Source: Hyphomicrobium sp. (GTDB lineage Bacteria > Pseudomonadota > Alphaproteobacteria > Rhizobiales > Hyphomicrobiaceae). Taken from it: DNA of 6,740 nucleotides. The notes beneath the pieces are model-generated. The model searched no databases. It saw only the letters and a list, made by a program, of their open reading frames with translations, and was not told the DNA's origin. Positions 1 to 6,227 of this stretch are shown here, in pieces. The DNA is taken from positions 1 through 6,740 of the forward strand of contig JAUVPN010000151.1 in NCBI GenBank assembly GCA_030598645.1, given 5' to 3'. Each line of letters begins with the position of its first letter. The stretch's first letter is position 1. Both the position numbers and the translations under genes were made by a program.

Positions 1-542
1 AGAGCACGATGGAGCGCTGCTCAAATATGATGCAGGCGATCGTAGCTTGTCCTAAGCCGGTGATCGCTGCTGTGCAGGGCACGGCGACGGCTGCCGGATG
101 CCAGCTTGTAGCCACCTGCGATCTTGCAGTGGCAGCTGAAAACGCAAAATTTTGCACGCCTGGTGTCAACATCGGCCTATTCTGCTCAACTCCCATGGTG
201 GCGCTGTCGCGCAATGTGCCGCGCAAGCGAGCCATGGAGATGCTGCTGTTGGGGGAGATGTTACCAGCGAGTGCGGCCGCCGAGTATGGGCTGGTCAATC
301 GCGTGGTGCCTCAAGACGATCTTACAGACGCCGCTCTTTTACTTGCCAGCAAGATCGCGGAGAAGTCGCCGGAGACGGTCGCAACGGGAAAGGCCGCCTT
401 TTATACTCAAGCCGAGATGTCGCTTTCGGATGCGTACGTTTATGCCACGAAAGTCATGGTCGAGAATATGATGGCACGCGATGCCAGAGAGGGCATCGCA
501 GCGTTTCTCGAAAAGCGCAAGCCCAATTGGAAGGATAGTTAG
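1..542 (+). CDS. Enoyl-CoA hydratase/isomerase (crotonase) family protein, ECHDC3-like, 5' end missing
   Basis: The frame is open through the left edge (first full codon at base 3), so the gene starts before the window; the ATG at base 9 is internal. The visible 179 codons cover the later part of a crotonase fold, which binds acyl-CoA thioesters. Landmarks, counting that Met as 1: PKPVIAAVQG (15-24) leading to the oxyanion-hole region, AGCQLVATCDLAVA (29-42), TPGVNIGLFCSTP (50-62), and a carboxy-terminal GIAAFLEKRKPNW tail typical of the family. The GVN(I/V)GLFCSTP stretch matches the ECHDC3 subgroup rather than classical hydratases. By eye, the two catalytic glutamates of rat mitochondrial hydratase (Glu144, Glu164) align with Gln32 and Gly52, so hydratase activity is doubtful. 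The gene ends at a TAG 26 bases before the VOC gene and is probably co-transcribed with it. Family membership is sure; substrate and reaction are unknown. Confidence 0.9.
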   Translation, partial: STMERCSNMMQAIVACPKPVIAAVQGTATAAGCQLVATCDLAVAAENAKFCTPGVNIGLFCSTPMVALSRNVPRKRAMEMLLLGEMLPASAAAEYGLVNRVVPQDDLTDAALLLASKIAEKSPETVATGKAAFYTQAEMSLSDAYVYATKVMVENMMARDAREGIAAFLEKRKPNWKDS

Positions 543-568
543 TGCAGAGGCACTAGCGGACATTGCCT

Positions 569-1003
569 ATGGAGCCGCGGGTTTCGATCATCACGCTCGG
601 TGTCCAAGATGTCGCGCGCGCGTGTGTATTTTATGAGACGCTAGGGTTTAAGGCCTCGAGTTCGTCCCGGGAGTCCGTGACCTTCTTTGATGCCGGTGGA
701 GTCGTATTGGGTCTTTATGGGCGCGGTCCGCTCGCTGAGGACGCGACTGTCGAGGATAGCCCTCCAGGCTTCTCCGGTGTCGCGCTAGCGTATAATGCCC
801 GCAGCGAGGTCGACGTCGACGCTGTTTTGGCGGAGGCGGTCTCTGCAGGTGCCAAGTTGATCAAGCCTGCGGGCAAGGTATTCTGGGGTGGTTATTCGGG
901 TTACTTCGCCGACCGCGACGGCCACTTGTGGGAAGTGGCGTTTAATCCCTACTTCAAGCTTAGTGATGATGGCCGCATCCAGCTCGATATGGGCGAAGAA
1001 TGA
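569..1003 (+). CDS. VOC family protein (glyoxalase/bleomycin-resistance/dioxygenase fold)
   Basis: This 144-residue protein is one VOC unit of two beta-alpha-beta-beta-beta modules. Module one opens with VSIITLGVQD (5-14) and the family helix FYETLGF (21-27). Module two opens near GFSGVALAYN (67-76) and ends with the signature DRDGHLWEVAFNP (115-127). The fold is used by lyases, dioxygenases, isomerases and drug-binding proteins, so the reaction cannot be read from it. Of the usual metal ligands only the carboxy-terminal Glu122 is obvious. The first-strand His position is Ile7 or Ile8, and the module-two His position is Val71, so it may not bind metal in the glyoxalase I manner. I chose the ATG at 569; a TTG two codons earlier is possible, but GCGGA at 556-560 lies 8 bases before the ATG and only 2 before the TTG. 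The stop overlaps the next start (ATGA), which suggests translational coupling. Confidence 0.85.
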   Translation: MEPRVSIITLGVQDVARACVFYETLGFKASSSSRESVTFFDAGGVVLGLYGRGPLAEDATVEDSPPGFSGVALAYNARSEVDVDAVLAEAVSAGAKLIKPAGKVFWGGYSGYFADRDGHLWEVAFNPYFKLSDDGRIQLDMGEE

Positions 1004-1533
1004 ACCACGATACCTATAGCGATGACGAAATCGCACAAGTCTTGAGCGATACGCGTGTGTTGGCCTTCGTCGGTGCCAGCGCGAACGCGAACCGCCCAAG
1101 CTATTTTGCGATGAAGTATCTACTCGGCAAAGGCTATAAGGTGACCCCGATCAATCCTGGAGCAGCAGGCAAGGAGATTCTTGGCCAGAAGGTCTACGCA
1201 ACGCTAGCCGAACTAGACGGTCCTGTGGATGTGGTCGACATCTTTCGCAATTCAAATGCGGCGCACGCGATCACTCGCGAAGCAATCGCGCTCAAGGACA
1301 AGCTTAGCCTCAAGGTCATTTGGATGCAACTCGGCGTGCGTAACGACGGAGCCGCGGCCGAGGCGGAAACCGCTGGTTTAAAGGTCATCATGAACCGTTG
1401 TGCGAAGATTGAGTATGGCCGCCTTTCCGGTGAGATCGGTTGGGCAGGCGTAAACTCCGGTGCCATCTCAAGTTTGCGGCCAAAGCTTGCCGCACACGGC
1501 GTGCAAAGCCACATCATTCCCGGCAGAGGTTGA
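1000..1533 (+). CDS. CoA-binding domain protein (YccU-like)
   Basis: This is a 177-residue single-domain protein of the CoA-binding Rossmann family, related to the nucleotide-binding part of succinyl-CoA synthetase alpha subunits and to E. coli YccU. The fold starts after a short helix. VLAFVGAS (20-27) is the first strand with its glycine turn, NRPSYFAMKYLL (31-42) is the following helix, and GYKVTPINPG (45-54) is the second strand. ILGQKVYATLAEL (60-72), VDVVDIFR (76-83) and VIWMQLGVRND (106-116) are further family blocks, and GLKVIMNRCAKIEYGRL (126-142) ends the core with Cys134 at the usual conserved cysteine. It lacks the phospho-histidine and ATP-grasp parts of a true synthetase, so it is a stand-alone CoA or nucleotide binder of unknown role. 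The start overlaps the VOC stop by four bases. The stop codon runs into a strong stem-loop. Confidence 0.9.
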   Translation: MNHDTYSDDEIAQVLSDTRVLAFVGASANANRPSYFAMKYLLGKGYKVTPINPGAAGKEILGQKVYATLAELDGPVDVVDIFRNSNAAHAITREAIALKDKLSLKVIWMQLGVRNDGAAAEAETAGLKVIMNRCAKIEYGRLSGEIGWAGVNSGAISSLRPKLAAHGVQSHIIPGRG

Positions 1534-1564
1534 GCATCACCGCGCTCAGCGCGCGGTGATGCTC
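1532..1564. terminator. Stem-loop between convergent genes, terminator-like without a T run
   Basis: The arms GAGCATCACCGCGC (1532-1545) and GCGCGGTGATGCTC (1551-1564) are perfectly complementary over 14 bp with a 5-base TCAGC loop. The left arm starts inside the TGA stop of the CoA-binding gene. It lies 17 bases from the end of sseA, which converges from the right, so it would form in both transcripts. No U tract follows on either strand; the nearest is a short TTTT at 1580-1583 on the + strand. I infer a shared transcript end or 3' stabiliser rather than a textbook intrinsic terminator. Confidence 0.6.
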
Positions 1565-1581
1565 GTCGCAACAGCTAGATT

Positions 1582-2445
1582 TTAGCGTGCGGCGCCTGTC
1601 TCAACGGGCAGCTGAGTATCGGCGCCCCATTCCGCCCAGCTCCCATCGTAGACGGCTGCGTTTGTCTGCCCGAGAACCGCCAAGGCGAACGAAAGGATCG
1701 ATGCGGTGACGCCAGAACCGCAGGTCGCGATCACGGGAGCCGAAGGGTCGATACCTGCGTCGGCAAAAATCTTGGCGAGTTCGGCAGGGTCCTTCAGCGT
1801 TCCATCGTCATTCATTAGTGACTGCGAGGGCACGTTGCGCGAGCCGGGCAAATGTCCGCCGCGCAGACCGGGGCGTGGCTCGGGTTCGCTGCCCGCAAAA
1901 CGCCCAGCGGGGCGGGCGTCCACGATTTGTGCGGAATCCTTGCTCAGCACCTTTTTGATGTCGTCTAGGTCGCGGATGAGAGAGGCGTTGATGCGAGGAG
2001 TGTAATGACACTCTGCACGCTTCCGCGCCGGGCCTTCCTCTAGCGGACGCCCTTCTGCCCTCCACTTTTTCATGCCACCGTTAAGGACAGCAACGTCTTC
2101 ATGCCCCATGGCGCGAAATGTCCACCACACGCGTGGTGCAGAGAAGAGGCCATAAGTATCGTAGATCACAATGCGTATTCCGTCGCCGATACCCATCTTC
2201 TTCATGCGGGAAGCAAACTTAACAGTTGAGGGCAGCATGTGAGGAAGCGACGATTTATCGTCGGAGAGGTCGTCGATATCGAAGAATTGGGCTCCGGGAA
2301 TATGCTCGGCGAGGTACTCGCCCTTCGGATTGCGGTCGATGCCCGGCAAGTGCCAACTGGCATCGAGAATAACAAGATCAGGCGTATCGAGATGCGCGGC
2401 TAACCACTCGGTTTCGATAAGCCACTTCTTGGCGGAGTTGAGCAC
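1582..2445 (-). CDS. sseA: 3-mercaptopyruvate sulfurtransferase (two-domain rhodanese)
   Basis: The enzyme transfers sulfur from 3-mercaptopyruvate to a thiol or cyanide acceptor through a cysteine persulfide, and is cytoplasmic in bacteria. The 287 residues form two rhodanese domains, close to the usual 280 or so. The amino-terminal, non-catalytic domain shows SWHLP (30-34), EHIPGAQFFDID (47-58), YDTYGLFSAPRVWW (95-108) and LNGGMKKW (121-128). The catalytic domain shows IVDARPAGRFAG (174-185), GGHLPGSRN (196-204) and the active loop CGSGVT (242-247) with catalytic Cys242. CGSGVT is the mercaptopyruvate form; thiosulfate enzymes usually carry a more basic loop. The start is a GTG preceded by GGAGAGG with a 4-base spacer, and no better in-frame start is visible. 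It lies 126 bases downstream of the cysteine-synthase-like gene on the same strand. No signal peptide is seen, and all landmarks are intact. Confidence 0.95.
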   Translation of the reverse strand: MLNSAKKWLIETEWLAAHLDTPDLVILDASWHLPGIDRNPKGEYLAEHIPGAQFFDIDDLSDDKSSLPHMLPSTVKFASRMKKMGIGDGIRIVIYDTYGLFSAPRVWWTFRAMGHEDVAVLNGGMKKWRAEGRPLEEGPARKRAECHYTPRINASLIRDLDDIKKVLSKDSAQIVDARPAGRFAGSEPEPRPGLRGGHLPGSRNVPSQSLMNDDGTLKDPAELAKIFADAGIDPSAPVIATCGSGVTASILSFALAVLGQTNAAVYDGSWAEWGADTQLPVETGAAR

Positions 2446-2449
2446 GTTT

Positions 2450-2456
2450 CCTCTCC
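2450..2456 (-). promoter_or_regulatory. Ribosome binding site deciding the GTG start of sseA
   Basis: Read on the minus strand this is GGAGAGG, followed by AAAC and then GTG. The strong purine match at good spacing supports the GTG at 2445 as the start although it is not ATG. Confidence 0.75.
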
Positions 2457-2503
2457 ATTCAAGTTTATCTTAGCGCGCCGGCAAAACAGCTGGTGGCGCC
2501 GAA

Positions 2504-2525
2504 TTTTCCTAGCCACATAGGAAAA
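2504..2525. repeat. Perfect inverted repeat between the cysteine synthase gene and sseA, operator-like
   Basis: TTTTCCTA (2504-2511) and TAGGAAAA (2518-2525) are perfect inverted copies around a 6-base spacer. The T-rich side comes first and the A-rich side last on both strands, the reverse of a terminator, so a protein-binding dyad is more likely. On the minus strand it overlaps a weak promoter-like pair, TTGCGG and TATGTG, 17 bases apart, that could serve sseA. That promoter is speculative. Confidence 0.45.
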
Positions 2526-2571
2526 ACTTGGGGTAGCCGCAAGAGCCAGACGAAAAGTTGACCAGCTTGCA

Positions 2572-3621
2572 TCAACCGGCGGCCGGATCGGCAAAAACAT
2601 TTGGCAGGACGCGGGATCCGTGGACGAGCCAGGCGGGGGTAGGCAGCGAATTCGACTGAAGAAAGGCCGGATTGAATAGCCGTGATTGATAGCGGGTTCC
2701 GGGATCACAGAGGATCGTCACGATCGTGTGACCAGGTCCCAATTCCTTAGCGAGCCGTATTGCGCCTGCCACGTTGACGCCACTCGACGCACCCAGGCAC
2801 AAACCCTCCTCCGAGGTGAGTTCGAATACGAGACGCAACGTTTCGTTGTCGGGGATTTGAAACGCAGTGTCAATTGGAGCGCCCTCAAGGTTTTTGGTGA
2901 TGCGACCTTGGCCAATTCCTTCTGTGATTGAAGAGCCTTCTGCCTTTAGCTCGCCAGTCGTGTAATAGGCGTAGAGTGCGGAGCCGGGCGGGTCTGCCAA
3001 CGCAGTGCGGATCGCGGCTCGCTTTGCTTTGAGCGAACGCGATACGCCCCCCAATGTACCGCCTGATCCAACCGCTGCAACGAAGCCGTCGATCTTGCCG
3101 CACGTATCAGACCAAATTTCCTCTGCTGTTGTTGCCATGTGTATATCGCGGTTGGCGATGTTGTCGAACTGATTGGCCCATATCGCGCCTGCTGCTGCAT
3201 TGGCATCGATCGCTTTGGCCAGGCGCGCAGAATATTTCACATAATTGTTGGGATTCTTGTACGGCACGGCCGGCACCTCGACGACCTCGGCGCCAAGAAG
3301 GCGCAAAGTATCTTTCTTCTCCTGCGCTTGTGTGTCGGGGATTACAATGACAGAGCGGAACCCCAAAGCATTGGCCAGCAGGGTGAGACCAATGCCGGTA
3401 TTTCCTGCCGTCCCTTCGACAATCGTGCCGCCGGGTTTGAGGCGGCCACGGTTCACGGCGTCAGAAATTATTCCAAGCGCTGCGCGATCCTTTACCGACT
3501 GCCCAGGGTTCATGAACTCGGCCTTGCCCAGGATTGTGCAGCCGGTCTCTTCCGAGGCTCGACGGAGCTGAATGAGAGGCGTACGTCCCACAGCGGCGGC
3601 AACGCTTGAACTGGGCAGCAA
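2572..3621 (-). CDS. cysK: Cysteine synthase A-like PLP enzyme (O-acetylserine sulfhydrylase family)
   Basis: Fold-type II PLP enzyme; family members make cysteine from O-acetylserine and sulfide in the cytoplasm. Positions below count from the TTG at 3627. VGRTPLIQL (13-21) opens the fold. NPGQSVKDRAA (40-50) carries Lys46, the expected Schiff-base lysine. EGTAGNTGIGL (71-81) is the substrate loop, GSGGT (187-191) the phosphate-binding loop, GASSGVN (279-285) a family block, and ILCDPGTRYQS (305-315) the carboxy-terminal PLP-ring block. The substrate loop reads TAGNT where classical CysK has TSGNT, and QFDNIAN (153-159) replaces the usual QFxNPAN. The protein is about 25 residues longer than E. 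coli CysK. I prefer the TTG at 3621, because the AGGAGG at 3628-3633 touches the earlier TTG at 3627 but sits six bases from this one; the product is then 349 residues. It lies upstream of sseA, which fits a sulfur role. A cystathionine beta-synthase-like use is possible; exact substrate is unproven. Confidence 0.85.
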   Translation of the reverse strand: MLPSSSVAAAVGRTPLIQLRRASEETGCTILGKAEFMNPGQSVKDRAALGIISDAVNRGRLKPGGTIVEGTAGNTGIGLTLLANALGFRSVIVIPDTQAQEKKDTLRLLGAEVVEVPAVPYKNPNNYVKYSARLAKAIDANAAAGAIWANQFDNIANRDIHMATTAEEIWSDTCGKIDGFVAAVGSGGTLGGVSRSLKAKRAAIRTALADPPGSALYAYYTTGELKAEGSSITEGIGQGRITKNLEGAPIDTAFQIPDNETLRLVFELTSEEGLCLGASSGVNVAGAIRLAKELGPGHTIVTILCDPGTRYQSRLFNPAFLQSNSLPTPAWLVHGSRVLPNVFADPAAG

Positions 3622-3627
3622 ATCCAA

Positions 3628-3633
3628 CCTCCT
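3628..3633 (-). promoter_or_regulatory. Perfect AGGAGG ribosome binding site that shifts the cysteine synthase start
   Basis: The minus strand reads AGGAGG, TTGGAT, TTG. A Shine-Dalgarno core with zero spacer to the first TTG (3627) would be poorly placed. The second TTG (3621) has the normal six-base spacer and is the better start. Confidence 0.7.
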
Positions 3634-3651
3634 GGCGGCCGAGTGTGAAGC

Positions 3652-3680
3652 AACCTAGTGTCGGGTCAGCAGGCTCGCAA
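3652..3680 (-). promoter_or_regulatory. Candidate promoter for the cysteine synthase gene
   Basis: On the minus strand TTGCGA (3675-3680) and TAGGTT (3652-3657) are separated by 17 bases, about 20 bases upstream of the ribosome binding site. The matches to the sigma-70 consensus are 4/6 and 3/6, so this is only a candidate chosen by position. Confidence 0.25.
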
Positions 3681-3785
3681 CCGATCCCTGAAGCCGTCTC
3701 CCAGCGCGTCCCCCTCGGGGCTACTCAGGCCGCCCGAAAATAGTGCAGTTTGCCGCGGCCACTGGGTGCCAGCGGCGAAATGGCG

Positions 3786-3815
3786 TTGATTTTTCACAGG
3801 AGCGCCAGATATACC
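3786..3815 (+). promoter_or_regulatory. Candidate promoter for tRNA-Leu and perhaps tig
   Basis: TTGATT (3786-3791) and TATACC (3810-3815) are 18 bases apart and each matches the sigma-70 consensus at 4 of 6 positions. The implied start would be about 90 bases upstream of the mature tRNA. It was found by eye and is weak. Confidence 0.3.
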
Positions 3816-3913
3816 AACAGTGACCGTTCCCATTAGCCAGATGAGACTTGCGATAAATGCGAGGCTCTGGGGGTGATTGGCCTGTGCCGCACTCCCGAGG
3901 TAGGGCACGGCGC

Positions 3914-3998
<85 letters not shown>

Positions 3999-4091
3999 CG
4001 CAATTGAGCTAGGATAGGACCGGAAGGCCTTGACGAATTGGTTGCGCGGACGATCGAGGCTGTCACGCTGCCAAGAGCAGGTTGGAGAGAG

Positions 4092-5462
4092 ATGCAAATC
4101 ACTGAAACAAATAACGAGGGCCTGAAGCGCACCCTTAAAGTGGTTGTTGGCGCTGATGAATTGGGCCAACGTTTCACTGAGCGGCTCGGCGAGATCAAGG
4201 ACCGCGTTCAGCTTAAAGGATTCCGCAAGGGGAAGGTTCCCGTTCCCCACCTTAGGAAGGTCTTCGGACGTTCGCTAATGGCGGAAGTTCTGGAACAGGC
4301 CGTCAAGGAGACAAGTACCAAAGTGATCGAGGAGCGCAATGAGCGCCCCGCGATGCAGCCGAGCATCGTTTTTCCGGAGGACAAAGAAGAGATCGAGCGG
4401 GTGTTTTCGGGTGAGGCAGACCTGGCCTACTCCATGTCGTTTGAGGTCCTGCCTGAGATTGAGTTAACCGACTTGAAGAAGCTCAAACTGGAGCGATTGG
4501 TCGCCGACGTGGAGCCAGATGCAATCGATAAGGCGATCGGCGAGCTTGCTGAGCGGGGCGTGACGTGGACCCCTGAGGAGAACCGCGCCGCTGCTAGCGG
4601 GGACCGCGTGTCGATCGATTTTGTCGGCAAGATCGATGGAGAGCCCTTTGAGGGCGGCACAGGTGAGGATACACAGCTCGTGCTCGGCCAGAGCAAGTTT
4701 ATTCCGGGTTTCGAGGACGGTTTAATGGGTGCTAAGATCGGTGACGCGCCGACGATTCAGGCCATCTTTCCGGCCGACTATCCCGTGGATAAGCTTTCTG
4801 GCAAGCAGGCGTCATTCGATGTAACAGTGAAAGAGGTGGCTGTTCCTGTCGCACCGGAGATCGATGACGCGTTTGCCAAGACTTTTGGTGCGGACTCCCT
4901 GGACAAGCTCAAGCAACTTATCGCCGTGCAGATCAAGCAAGAGTACGATTCAGCTGCACGGATGAAGCTCAAGCGCGAACTCCTTGACGAGTTAGAGAAG
5001 GCTCACAGCTTCGAATTGCCACCCTCGTTCGTAGAGCAGGACTTCGAGACCATCTGGCGTCAGCTTAGTGAGAATCTAAAACAGAGCGGCAAGACTCTTG
5101 CTGATGAAGGAAAGACGGAAGAGGACGCACGTGCGGAATACCGTCTCATCGCCCAGCGCCGGGTGCGTCTTGGTCTCGTCGTCGGTGAGATCGGCGATAA
5201 GGGCGGGCTTAAGGTGACCCAGGATGAGCTTCGCGGGGCGCTGATGGAGCAAGCGCGCCGGTTCCCGGGCCAGGAGAAAACGGTTTATGAATATTATGAG
5301 AAGACTCCTGGGGCGCTGTCCGAACTGCGAGCCCCTATTTTTGAAGACAAAGTTGTCGACTATGTTCTCGCGCAGGCGAAGCCTGTCGAAAAAAAAGTGA
5401 CAAAGGATGAGTTGTTGACTCAGGTCGAAGAGACGGCCGAAAGGAAAAACAACAGCCAGTAA
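4092..5462 (+). CDS. tig: Trigger factor, ribosome-associated chaperone and peptidyl-prolyl isomerase
   Basis: Trigger factor binds the ribosome at the tunnel exit and shields emerging chains. The 456 residues show the three family parts in order. The ribosome-binding domain (about 1-120) contains the signature GFRKGKVP (43-50). The FKBP-type isomerase domain (about 165-250) contains GDRVSIDFVGKIDGEPFEGG (170-189) and FIPGFEDGLMGAKIGD (203-218). The carboxy-terminal chaperone arms (about 251-456) are helical, charged and end in a lysine- and glutamate-rich tail. I chose the ATG at 4092, giving MQITET as in related trigger factors, with GGAG (4084-4087) four bases upstream. The frame extends 18 codons further to a TTG at 4038, but that stretch does not resemble the family. 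clpP follows after 114 bases, the usual order. Length is slightly above the E. coli protein (432). Confidence 0.97.
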   Translation: MQITETNNEGLKRTLKVVVGADELGQRFTERLGEIKDRVQLKGFRKGKVPVPHLRKVFGRSLMAEVLEQAVKETSTKVIEERNERPAMQPSIVFPEDKEEIERVFSGEADLAYSMSFEVLPEIELTDLKKLKLERLVADVEPDAIDKAIGELAERGVTWTPEENRAAASGDRVSIDFVGKIDGEPFEGGTGEDTQLVLGQSKFIPGFEDGLMGAKIGDAPTIQAIFPADYPVDKLSGKQASFDVTVKEVAVPVAPEIDDAFAKTFGADSLDKLKQLIAVQIKQEYDSAARMKLKRELLDELEKAHSFELPPSFVEQDFETIWRQLSENLKQSGKTLADEGKTEEDARAEYRLIAQRRVRLGLVVGEIGDKGGLKVTQDELRGALMEQARRFPGQEKTVYEYYEKTPGALSELRAPIFEDKVVDYVLAQAKPVEKKVTKDELLTQVEETAERKNNSQ

Positions 5463-5532
5463 ATGGATAGGGCGTTCTCGGTCGTAGGGCTCGAGTGGTG
5501 TCGACGGATAAAGCGGCGCCTACAGCCATCCG

Positions 5533-5551
5533 ATTTGGCACGCGTGCAAAT
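5533..5551. repeat. Near-perfect palindrome upstream of clpP
   Basis: ATTTGGCACG (5533-5542) and CGTGCAAAT (5543-5551) are inverted copies apart from one extra G. The core GCACGCGTGC (5538-5547) is a perfect 10-bp palindrome. It ends 12 bases before the AGGA ribosome binding site of clpP (5564-5567), a plausible place for an operator. With no loop it is better suited to bind a protein as DNA than to fold as RNA. No promoter I would trust is visible around it. Confidence 0.4.
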
Positions 5552-5576
5552 TTACGATTGTAAAGGAAGATAACCT

Positions 5577-6227
5577 ATGAACGATGCGGTCAGCAGCCTT
5601 ACGAGTACGTTCTGGCCGATGGTGGTCGAGCAGACGAACCGCGGCGAGAGGGGATACGACTTGCCCTCTCGGCTCTTGAAGGAGCGCATCATTTTTGTGA
5701 CGGGGCCCATTGAGGACCACATGGCTGCTTCGATTTGTATGCAGCTCTTATTTCTGGAGGCGGAAAATCCGAAGAAAGAAATATCAATGTATATTAACTC
5801 GCCAGGCGGCGTTGTAACGGCTGGCTTTGCTATCTACGATACGCTTCAATTCGTGCGCCCGCCGGTTGCAACGTTGTGCATAGGGCAAGCGGCCTCCATG
5901 GGCTCCCTTCTCTTGTGTGCCGGGACAAAGGGAATGCGCTACGCGCTCCCCAATGCACGCATAATGGTGCACCAGCCTTCTGGTGGTTTTTCGGGACAGG
6001 CTTCCGACATTGAGCGCCACGCTGAAGATATTATTAAGATGAAGCGCCGTCTTAATGATGTATACGTCAGGCACACGGACCAGTCTTATGACGTTATTGA
6101 GCGGACACTGGACCGCGATTACTTTATGACTGCCGAGCAGGCTCAGGAATTCGGCCTCATCGATAAGGTCTTAACCCAACGCGAGGAAGTAGAATTGAGT
6201 GTTTCCGAAGAAAAGGCGACCACTTGA
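5577..6227 (+). CDS. clpP: ATP-dependent Clp protease proteolytic subunit ClpP
   Basis: ClpP is the serine protease that forms the double-heptamer chamber fed by ClpX or ClpA. The 216 residues align throughout with the family. [21 protein letters not shown] (27-47) is the start of the mature core, followed by [11 protein letters not shown] (73-83). GQAASMGS (103-110) holds nucleophile Ser107, MVHQPSGG (130-137) holds His132, and [11 protein letters not shown] (179-189) holds Asp181. The Ser-His and His-Asp spacings (25 and 49) equal those of E. coli ClpP, so the triad is intact. The first 15-20 residues are probably a propeptide removed by self-cleavage. The ATG at 5577 has AGGA nine bases upstream. 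clpX follows after a 343-base gap. The acidic carboxy tail ([16 protein letters not shown], about 203-216) is variable in the family. Confidence 0.98.
   Translation: MNDAVSSLTSTFWPMVVEQTNRGERGYDLPSRLLKERIIFVTGPIEDHMAASICMQLLFLEAENPKKEISMYINSPGGVVTAGFAIYDTLQFVRPPVATLCIGQAASMGSLLLCAGTKGMRYALPNARIMVHQPSGGFSGQASDIERHAEDIIKMKRRLNDVYVRHTDQSYDVIERTLDRDYFMTAEQAQEFGLIDKVLTQREEVELSVSEEKATT

Larger units (their letters stand above)
3622..3913. other. 292-base intergenic region between divergent units
   Basis: This gap separates the minus-strand sulfur genes from the rightward tRNA-tig-clp genes, so it should hold promoters in both directions. I see the two weak candidates listed separately, a small CCCC-TC-GGGG dyad at 3711-3720, and no gene. 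The frames open here on the minus strand run into the antisense of the tRNA and are not coding. A possible 18-codon plus-strand frame from the ATG at 3780 has no ribosome binding site. Confidence 0.6.

Noticed and set aside
2400..2708. Minus-strand frame across the cysteine synthase-sseA gap
   Set aside because: It overlaps both real genes in a different frame and shows no domain.
3139..3609. Plus-strand 156-codon frame inside the cysteine synthase gene
   Set aside because: It is the antisense shadow of a clear enzyme gene.
3780..3836. 18-codon plus-strand frame MALIFHRSARYTNSDRSH
   Set aside because: No ribosome binding site and no sign of being a leader peptide for a nearby gene.
4038..4091. 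18-codon upstream extension of tig from a TTG
   Set aside because: The family start MQITET and a purine-rich site lie at the ATG at 4092; the extension resembles nothing in trigger factors.
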